NCBI GenBank assembly: GCA_016928755.1
Contig: JAFGKB010000003.1
Span: 1-6,177 of the forward strand
Reading direction: 5' to 3'
Length of the DNA: 6,177 nucleotides
From: Anaerolineae bacterium
GTDB lineage: Bacteria; Chloroflexota; Anaerolineae; B4-G1; SLSP01
Below are positions 1-4,913 of the stretch, one piece after another (the first letter of the stretch is position 1; each line of letters starts with the position of its first letter). Both the position numbers and the translations under genes were made by a program. The notes under the pieces were generated by a model that ran no database searches, was not told the origin of the DNA, and saw nothing but the letters and a program-made list of their open reading frames with translations.

Positions 1-176
1 ACAATACGACCTTGGGACCAGCGGTCCCATTTGTAGATGTGTACATCAGTACCACAGATAGATGTAGCTTTCACCTTAATCAATACATCCCTTGAGCCTG
101 GTGAAGGGACTTGAGTTTGGATAAGCTCAAAGCCAGGTTTGGCCTGTAATTTAGCAATAGCTTGCATTGTGGGCAT
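1..176 (-). CDS. tdh: L-threonine 3-dehydrogenase, N-terminal part (cut by window edge)
   Basis: Zinc-dependent medium-chain alcohol dehydrogenase that oxidises L-threonine with NAD+ to 2-amino-3-ketobutyrate in the cytoplasm, the first step of the Tdh/Kbl threonine-to-glycine route. About 58 codons are visible, read leftwards from the ATG at 176-174. The segment ICGTDVHIYKWDRWSQ (residues 40-55) matches the family signature. It carries the catalytic-zinc cysteine C41 of the CGTDxH motif, with T43 and H46 in the positions of the catalytic Thr-His relay. The preceding stretch (VLIKVKATS) is the usual GroES-like beta strand. The start is supported by AAGGAG (complement of 184-189) 7 nt upstream. 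A second in-frame ATG at 167-165 lacks this spacing. The NAD-binding domain and the C-terminus lie outside the window, so intactness cannot be judged. A related sorbitol or butanediol dehydrogenase is possible, but the DVHIYxWDxWSQ stretch is typical of Tdh. The gene diverges from argF across 458 nt. Confidence 0.9.
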   Translation of the reverse strand, partial: MPTMQAIAKLQAKPGFELIQTQVPSPGSRDVLIKVKATSICGTDVHIYKWDRWSQGRI

Positions 177-363
177 TAATATACTCCTTAAATCATTTGG
201 GGGATTTTAAATGGGGCATTGCCCGGCTGCCATCCCTCTAAAGCTGGTTTTAGCATAAGGAAAAATCTATAGTATATGTTACAATAACTATGGATACCAT
301 GATTAAGACCTTAAAACTGGATTTTAGAGAAGTTACACGGAAGCTTTACTCGGCAATGCCTGC

Positions 364-391
364 TAGACTCAATACCGACATTGTTTATAAT
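364..391 (+). promoter_or_regulatory. Candidate sigma70-type promoter reading toward argF
   Basis: TAGACT (364-369, 4 of 6 to TTGACA) is followed after 16 nt by TATAAT (386-391), a perfect -10 consensus. The predicted start is near 398. A transcript from here would cross the palindrome at 399-418 and the small ORF at 460-489 before reaching argF. In this A+T-rich stretch a chance match is possible. Confidence 0.35.
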
Positions 392-398
392 ATGAAAC

Positions 399-418
399 TA
401 CTATCTTATAAAATAGTA
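399..418. promoter_or_regulatory. 20-bp near-perfect palindrome, candidate operator
   Basis: The outer arms TACTAT (399-404) and ATAGTA (413-418) are exact inverted repeats, and the centre TTATAA (406-411) is itself palindromic. Nine of ten symmetric pairs match, the only mismatch being C405/A412. The site overlaps the -10 of the minus-strand promoter assigned to tdh and begins at the predicted start of the plus-strand promoter. That is a typical position for a repressor site. No regulator family can be named from the sequence. Confidence 0.4.
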
Positions 419-443
419 TAGCACGCACAAATAAACCCTACAA
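415..443 (-). promoter_or_regulatory. Candidate tdh promoter with extended -10
   Basis: On the minus strand, TTGTAG (complement of 438-443) is followed after exactly 17 nt by TATACT (complement of 415-420). TGC immediately upstream gives an extended TGnTATACT -10. The predicted start is near 408, leaving a leader of about 232 nt before the tdh ATG. This is the best minus-strand promoter I found in the gap. A closer TATACT (complement of 271-276) has no usable -35. Confidence 0.35.
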
Positions 444-508
444 CGGGCAGAGGACTACAATGAGGATGACATGTGTAACTACTCAATAAATAAGTAAACA
501 ATCAACCT

Positions 509-537
509 TTTCCTTCCTATGCGCTTCATGGTATACT
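509..537 (+). promoter_or_regulatory. Candidate argF promoter with extended -10
   Basis: TTTCCT (509-514, 3 of 6 to TTGACA) lies 17 nt upstream of TATACT (532-537). TG at 529-530 plus one base produces an extended TGnTATACT -10, which can compensate for a weak -35. Transcription would start near 544, giving a leader of about 91 nt that begins at the base of the hairpin at 546-595. Confidence 0.4.
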
Positions 538-621
538 AAAGACTAGGGGATTAAATAACTTACACGCGCGTTACTTCTTATAGTTATTGGTCCCTGAATA
601 CAAAAACTAAATCACCTTTGT

Positions 622-626
622 GGAGG
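622..626 (+). promoter_or_regulatory. argF ribosome-binding site that fixes the start codon
   Basis: GGAGG at 622-626 ends 8 nt before ATG 635-637, an ideal Shine-Dalgarno arrangement. The longer reading frame opening with GTG at 620 would place this site inside the coding sequence and has no ribosome-binding site of its own. ATG 635 is therefore the start. Confidence 0.85.
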
Positions 627-634
627 CATCACAG

Positions 635-1558
635 ATGAAACATTTCCTCACGCTGACCGACATTCAGTCGGAAGAATTGCAGAAGATATTAGATCTGGCT
701 GTAAAACTCAAGGAAGAGTGGAAGGCGGGTGGTAACGAGCCAATTCTTAAGAATAAAGTCTTAGGAATGATTTTCCAAAAGCCCAGTCTTCGTACCCGAG
801 TTTCTTTTGATGTCGCTATGTTGCAATTGGGCGGACATGGCCTGTACCTCTCTCCCAACGAAATCCAATTGGGTAAACGCGAGAGTGTCGCCGACGTAGC
901 ACGGGTTATCTCCCGCTATGTCGATGTGGTCATGGCCCGTGTTTTTGCACATGCCGACATTGTGGAACTGGCTAAATATGCCAGTGTCCCTGTGATTAAT
1001 GGGCTTTCAGATCATGCACATCCCTGCCAAGCGATGGCCGATTTCCTGACCATTCTGGAACATAAGGGGAGCCTGAAAGGCAAAAAGCTGACCTATTTGG
1101 GTGATGGCAATAACGTTTCTACATCCTTGCTCTTTGCTGCGGCAAAATTAGGGGTCGATTTCGCGATTGCGACACCACCAGGTTACGAACTTCATCCCGG
1201 CGTCTGGAGTCTGGGTGAACACTTGGCTGCGCAAAGTGGGGCCAAGATTATGGCGACTTACGATCCTGTGGAAGCGCTTAAGGATGCGGATGCCATTTAC
1301 ACCGATGCATGGGCCTCAATGGGCCAGGAAGCCGAAGCTGAGAAACGGCGCAAGGTGTTCCCCCCTTACCGTATTGATGCGGAGAAATTGGGATATGCCA
1401 ATGCGGATGCGATTGTCCTACACTGTCTGCCTGCCCATCGGGGTGAAGAGATCACAGACGAGGTTGCTGACGGGCCACAATCTGCGCTCTTTGATCAGGC
1501 AGAGAACCGGCTGCATGCACAAAAAGCTATTTTGGTTTGGGCTTTGGATTTAGATTAA
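635..1558 (+). CDS. argF: Ornithine carbamoyltransferase (anabolic OTCase)
   Basis: Cytoplasmic enzyme that joins carbamoyl phosphate and L-ornithine to give citrulline in arginine biosynthesis. The protein has 307 residues, the normal length for the family. Recognisable motifs in order are: the carbamoyl-phosphate loop FQKPSLRTRVSF (47-58); HPCQ (129-132); the start of the ornithine domain, GDGNN (156-160); the mobile SMG loop in DAWASMGQE (224-232); and HCLPAHRGEE (263-272) with the catalytic cysteine C264. The SMG loop and HCLPAHRG separate it from aspartate carbamoyltransferase. SLRTR replaces the more common STRTR, a variant also known in genuine bacterial OTCases such as that of Thermus. 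The sequence style recalls thermophile and archaeal OTCases. The start follows GGAGG (622-626). No other arginine gene is adjacent, and a hairpin follows 41 nt after the stop, so it is probably transcribed alone. Some OTCases work catabolically, but no arcA or arcC neighbour supports that here. Confidence 0.95.
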   Translation: MKHFLTLTDIQSEELQKILDLAVKLKEEWKAGGNEPILKNKVLGMIFQKPSLRTRVSFDVAMLQLGGHGLYLSPNEIQLGKRESVADVARVISRYVDVVMARVFAHADIVELAKYASVPVINGLSDHAHPCQAMADFLTILEHKGSLKGKKLTYLGDGNNVSTSLLFAAAKLGVDFAIATPPGYELHPGVWSLGEHLAAQSGAKIMATYDPVEALKDADAIYTDAWASMGQEAEAEKRRKVFPPYRIDAEKLGYANADAIVLHCLPAHRGEEITDEVADGPQSALFDQAENRLHAQKAILVWALDLD

Positions 1559-1564
1559 GTTCAT

Positions 1565-1594
1565 AATACATCGAAATAGCATTTGCCCTATACT
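1565..1594 (+). promoter_or_regulatory. Weak candidate promoter for the TPR gene
   Basis: TATACT (1589-1594) is preceded after 18 nt by AATACA (1565-1570, 3 of 6 to TTGACA). The predicted start near 1601 coincides with the base of the 1600-1638 hairpin. The -10 and following bases (TATACTATAAAG) resemble the argF -10 region (TATACTAAAG). There is no extended -10, so support is limited. Confidence 0.25.
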
Positions 1595-1599
1595 ATAAA

Positions 1600-1638
1600 G
1601 TAGAAGTAAGGGGGTAGATTTTTCCCCCTTACTTCTAC
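1600..1638 (+). terminator. Perfect 15-bp hairpin after argF, likely terminator
   Basis: Bases 1600-1614 and 1624-1638 are exact reverse complements (GTAGAAGTAAGGGGG and its partner) around a 9-nt loop (TAGATTTTT). The stem includes five consecutive G-C pairs next to the loop. It stands 41 nt after the argF stop and 51 nt before the next gene, the expected place for a terminator. However, no T-run follows on the plus strand, and the minus strand has only CTTT. It may instead be a stabilising or regulatory hairpin at the 5' end of the TPR-gene mRNA. Confidence 0.5.
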
Positions 1639-1689
1639 CTAATAATATACAGGCTCAGGGTAATAATATAATTTGATGGGGGGTGCTCT

Positions 1690-3954
1690 GTGGCAGGAAA
1701 TCGTTATAAATTTGAGCAAGCAATGCAGAAGGCCGACAGCCTGGTTTGGTCTGAGAAGTGGCATGCCGCTATAGAAGCTTATGGACGTGCGCTTGGGGAA
1801 TTCCCCAGTAATACCACTGCTTTGATGGGTTATGCCTGGGCACTGTTCCACACAGATAGAACTATTGAGGCTCTGAAAATTTACCTGCGCTTAACAGAGG
1901 TGCAACCAGACGACCCCGGTCCTTTTGAGCGTGCAGCAGAACTTTATGAGAGATTAGAAAAATACGCCGAGGCGGCCACTATGTATTTAGGGGCGGCTGA
2001 ACGTTATAGAAAACAAGAAGCAGAGAATGAATTACAAGCCTCCCTAGAAGCCAGTGTGCGGAATAGTCCGCACCAGGCGCAAATTTGGGGCGAATTACTT
2101 AAGTACTATGAAATTCAACAAAACAATGAAAACGCAATCCTGTCTGCCTATTGGTTAGCCTATCTTTATCAAGAAGAACATGCTGACTGGGCTATTGAAG
2201 TATGCCGGCAAATGCAGAAATTTATTCCTGGGGACCCACGCATTAAGAATGTGCTGCAAGCCTTACAGAGTCACAGGGAGATACTAGAACCCCCCGGTAT
2301 AGGCTCAGAAATACCTATGCCAGATAAGAACGAAATGGCTGAGGGTGAGGATGAAGAGGATGGAACCCAGGGAACACCCACCGAACAAGCACAAAAGCGC
2401 GCTTTAGAGGATTTAGCACAATCTATCTTTTCGGAGGACAAACCCAAACCCCAAGGGATGTCAGAGATGGAAGCTTCGCTGCTCATCAGCCAGGCCCTAG
2501 ATGCACAGACGAAGGGTGACCTGGTAGCAGCTCAAGATGCCTATGAGAAACTCCTTAAAGCGCAAGTATATATGCCATCCATCGCTTTTAACCTGGGCTT
2601 GATTTATAAAGAGCAGATGCGTTTTGCTGAAGCTATAGCCCAATTTGAAGGACTGCGTACACATCCTGAGTATGTAATGGGCTGCAATTATGCATTGGGT
2701 GAATGTTATCAAGCACAAGGAAAGTTTGATATTGCACTTAAATATTTCCTGGAAACACTGAAGATCATTGATTTGAATACGATTCAGCATGAGCAAGCCG
2801 ATGATTTAATTCGTGTATATGAAAGTCTGGCTCAGAATCTGGTTAGCACCGGAGAAGCCGAGCGCGTTAAAAAACTCAGCCACACTCTCGTGGATTTTCT
2901 AGGACAGCGAGGCTGGGAAGAGGAATTACTTAAAGCTCGTAAGCGTTTAGATGGACTGGCCCGGAGTGGACCGGTACTTAGTTTGGCCGAGATTGTGAGT
3001 CTGCCGGAATCAGAACATGTCCTGCGCTCTGTGGCATTGTCCCAGGAATACATGCGCCGGAACAAGCCCTATAAAGCGTTAGAAGAACTCTTTTTTACAA
3101 TAGGGAAAGCCCCATCGTATATGCCATTACACCATCTCTTGGGTACGTTTATGATGGATAATGGCAAGATAGATGAGGCGGTAGACAAGTTCCGTATGAT
3201 AGCCCACACCTATGAAATACGTAACCAGGCCAACCACGCGCTGGCAACTTACCAACAAATTCTGGTCCTGGCCCCGCTGGATATCAAGGTACACCAACGG
3301 ACTATTGAACTCTTGATCCAGAGCGGGAACATTGATAAAGCGCTGGACCAATATTTACAGATGGCCGACGCTTATTATCAATTAGCACAATCAGACCGGG
3401 CGCGGGAGACCTATGCAGAAGCATTGAAGTTAGCCCCACGAGGGTCCGCCGGGAAGAACTGGGAAGTACGCATTCGCCACCGTATGGCGGATATGGATAT
3501 GCAACGTTTAGATTGGCTAGGAGCTATCAAGAGCTATGAAGAAATTCTACGCATTGAGCCAGATGATGAACGGGCTTATTTAGGCTTGATGCGCCTCTAT
3601 CCGCGTACCGGACGAGCACATCTGGGTATCAATACATTGGATAAGTTGTTAAAGCATTATCTCTCGAGTAAGAAGGCCCAAAAGGCATTGGCAATTCTTG
3701 AGGAATTAGTACAAGAAGACGAAGATAATATGGCCTTGCGGGCACGTATAGCGCAACTCAGTCTTAATATGGGACAGCGAGATAAGGCTTTAGAGCACTT
3801 GGATATTTTAGGTGATTTACAACTCGAAGCAGGGCAGAAGGAAGCCGCAATTAAGACGATTGAGATGATTCTATTACTTGGCCCCTCTGAAACGGGTGCT
3901 TATGAACAATTATATCGTGAGATGACCGGAAAGGAGCCACCTAAACCTCGTTAG
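1690..3954 (+). CDS. Large tetratricopeptide-repeat protein, function unknown
   Basis: The predicted protein has 754 residues with no signal peptide or membrane segment, so it is probably cytoplasmic. It is built almost entirely of helical TPR-type repeats. An N-terminal block (about 10-190) includes a clear repeat, KWHAAIEAYGRALGEFPSN (23-41). A polar, acidic linker follows (about 197-258, with EGEDEED at 218-224). The second, longer block (about 260-735) includes KGDLVAAQDAYEKLLKA (275-291), DRARETYAEALKLAP (569-583) and DWLGAIKSYEEILRIEPDD (608-626). The tail MTGKEPPKPR is short and basic. No catalytic domain was recognised; TPR arrays normally bind other proteins. The start is GTG 1690, 4 nt after a G-rich stretch (GGGGGGTG, 1678-1685) that can pair imperfectly with 16S rRNA. 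No nearby in-frame upstream start is better. It precedes cdaA-cdaR on the same strand with a 120-nt gap, so a role linked to c-di-AMP is possible but unproven. Confidence 0.85.
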   Translation: MAGNRYKFEQAMQKADSLVWSEKWHAAIEAYGRALGEFPSNTTALMGYAWALFHTDRTIEALKIYLRLTEVQPDDPGPFERAAELYERLEKYAEAATMYLGAAERYRKQEAENELQASLEASVRNSPHQAQIWGELLKYYEIQQNNENAILSAYWLAYLYQEEHADWAIEVCRQMQKFIPGDPRIKNVLQALQSHREILEPPGIGSEIPMPDKNEMAEGEDEEDGTQGTPTEQAQKRALEDLAQSIFSEDKPKPQGMSEMEASLLISQALDAQTKGDLVAAQDAYEKLLKAQVYMPSIAFNLGLIYKEQMRFAEAIAQFEGLRTHPEYVMGCNYALGECYQAQGKFDIALKYFLETLKIIDLNTIQHEQADDLIRVYESLAQNLVSTGEAERVKKLSHTLVDFLGQRGWEEELLKARKRLDGLARSGPVLSLAEIVSLPESEHVLRSVALSQEYMRRNKPYKALEELFFTIGKAPSYMPLHHLLGTFMMDNGKIDEAVDKFRMIAHTYEIRNQANHALATYQQILVLAPLDIKVHQRTIELLIQSGNIDKALDQYLQMADAYYQLAQSDRARETYAEALKLAPRGSAGKNWEVRIRHRMADMDMQRLDWLGAIKSYEEILRIEPDDERAYLGLMRLYPRTGRAHLGINTLDKLLKHYLSSKKAQKALAILEELVQEDEDNMALRARIAQLSLNMGQRDKALEHLDILGDLQLEAGQKEAAIKTIEMILLLGPSETGAYEQLYREMTGKEPPKPR

Positions 3955-3985
3955 TACTCCTTTCAAGGTATAATTGATGGGTAGT

Positions 3986-4013
3986 TTGACTGCATATGGA
4001 GCTTGTCTTTAAC
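3986..4013 (+). promoter_or_regulatory. Weak candidate promoter upstream of cdaA
   Basis: TTGACT (3986-3991, 5 of 6 to TTGACA) is followed after 16 nt by TTTAAC (4008-4013, 4 of 6 to TATAAT), with a predicted start near 4020. A consensus TATAAT at 3969-3974 lies just upstream but has no matching -35. Either could give the cdaA-cdaR pair transcription independent of the TPR gene. No terminator was seen between 3955 and 4074, so read-through is equally possible. Confidence 0.25.
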
Positions 4014-4074
4014 CCGTCAGCTAATGTTTGAAAAAGTACTGGCGAAGTATTACCGTGGGAACTAAGTTTTGAGT

Positions 4075-4896
4075 ATGTGGGACCTAAGCTGGCTGATACA
4101 ACGTCTATCCCCAATAGATATCCTAGATATTTGCCTGGTAGCCGCTCTGTTTTTTTGGTTATTCTATGCACTACGAGGTACACGTGCCATTCCCCTGGTA
4201 CGGGGAGTCACGGTGTTGGTTATCAGCCTGGCAATGCTGAGCCGGCTGGTGCCCTTGCGGGCATTTTCATGGCTCGTTCAACAACTATCGCCGGCGATTC
4301 TGGTTGCTGTGCCGATCTTATTCCAGCCAGAATTGCGCAGGGCACTTGAACATCTGGGTAGAGGTGGTTTTCTACCCATTGGGCAGCGCAATGAGAATAT
4401 AGACCTGATTCTCAATAAGATTGTCGAGGCGGCTAAAGTTATGGCCGGGCGGAATGTAGGCGCGCTCATTGTGTTTGAACGTAAAACAGGACTTCAAGAA
4501 TACATCGAGACGGGTATTGTCATTGACGCAGAGGTCAGTAAGGAGTTACTCACCACCATTTTTGACCACCATACCGTACTTCACGATGGGGCTGTGATTA
4601 TCCGGGAAGGGCGTGTGTATGCAGCTTCCTGTGTGATGCCTCTGACCTCGGCCTTTTTATCCGACCGGCATTTAGGGCTGCGTCACCGGGCGGCTCTGGG
4701 TATTACAGAAGAGAGTGACGCGATTGCAATCGTGGTATCAGAAGAACGAGGCGCAATTTCAGTTACTCATGACGGGCGTATTATCCGTGATCTGAATGCA
4801 AAACGGCTGACCTCTGTTTTAAAGACCTTCTTGGATAAGTCAACCCCTAAGGAAAAGCGCATCCTGGGACGGACACGTCATAAGAGAGAGCATTAA
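4075..4896 (+). CDS. cdaA: Diadenylate cyclase CdaA/DacA (membrane c-di-AMP synthase)
   Basis: Condenses two ATP into the second messenger c-di-AMP, which controls potassium and osmolyte transport and cell-wall homeostasis in many bacteria. The product has 273 residues, the length typical of CdaA. Three N-terminal membrane helices are visible at about 16-33, 40-58 and 64-83. A linker follows, then the cytoplasmic DAC domain: GALIVFER (129-136), the DGA motif in LHDGAVII (169-176) and the RHR motif in GLRHRAALG (201-209). Both ATP-binding signatures are intact, so it should be active. ATG 4075 is chosen. An in-frame TTG at 4069 adds two residues and is better spaced (8 nt) from the only ribosome-binding-site-like bases (GGGA, 4057-4060), so the start is uncertain by two codons. 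The domain order separates it from DisA (C-terminal helix-hairpin-helix DNA-binding region) and CdaS (soluble). cdaR follows 17 nt downstream, as in Firmicutes. Confidence 0.95.
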   Translation: MWDLSWLIQRLSPIDILDICLVAALFFWLFYALRGTRAIPLVRGVTVLVISLAMLSRLVPLRAFSWLVQQLSPAILVAVPILFQPELRRALEHLGRGGFLPIGQRNENIDLILNKIVEAAKVMAGRNVGALIVFERKTGLQEYIETGIVIDAEVSKELLTTIFDHHTVLHDGAVIIREGRVYAASCVMPLTSAFLSDRHLGLRHRAALGITEESDAIAIVVSEERGAISVTHDGRIIRDLNAKRLTSVLKTFLDKSTPKEKRILGRTRHKREH

Positions 4897-4913
4897 GAAA
4901 GGTACATTTGTTT

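Larger units (their letters stand above)
177..634. other. Divergent intergenic region between tdh and argF
   Basis: This 458-nt stretch has no convincing full-length gene on either strand and is A+T-rich compared with the flanking genes. Reading left to right it holds: the tdh ribosome-binding site (184-189); a small hairpin (201-236) that would lie in the tdh leader; a plus-strand promoter-like pair (364-391); a near-perfect 20-bp palindrome (399-418) overlapping the -10 of a minus-strand promoter (415-443); a possible 9-codon ORF with a good ribosome-binding site (460-489); an extended -10 promoter for argF (509-537); and a stem-loop in the argF leader (546-595). No tRNA cloverleaf, known riboswitch core or U-tract terminator was recognised. 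The predicted leaders are about 230 nt for tdh and about 90 nt for argF. Confidence 0.7.

Noticed and set aside
14..28. Perfect inverted repeat GGGACC/GGTCCC with a 3-nt loop
   Set aside because: It lies inside tdh and is explained by the repeated W-D/W-S codons of the conserved WDRWSQ motif; no T-tract and not intergenic.
266..276. TATACTATAGA on the minus strand as the tdh promoter
   Set aside because: Good -10-like bases but no acceptable -35 at 16-18 nt and no extended -10; the site at 415-443 is better.
590..620. ArgR operator (ARG box) in the argF leader
   Set aside because: Only a half-site-like TGAATA is visible at 595-600; no second inverted half at the proper spacing.
620..634. 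Longer argF reading frame starting at GTG 620
   Set aside because: It would put the strong GGAGG ribosome-binding site inside the gene and has none of its own; family alignment also favours MKHFLTL at ATG 635.
681..808. SLRTR instead of STRTR and FQK instead of FEK in OTCase as a sign of altered substrate
   Set aside because: SLRTR occurs in genuine OTCases and FQKPS is known from Pyrococcus OTCase. HPCQ, the SMG loop and HCLPAHRG are intact, so ornithine remains the expected substrate.
1167..1553. 128-codon open frame overlapping argF in another frame
   Set aside because: It overlaps a conserved enzyme gene completely, its product is rich in R, M and W without any recognisable motif, and it has no ribosome-binding site: a shadow of argF.
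3959..3968. CCTTTCAAGG as a terminator for the TPR gene
   Set aside because: Four base pairs with a 2-nt loop cannot form a stable hairpin, and no T-tract follows.
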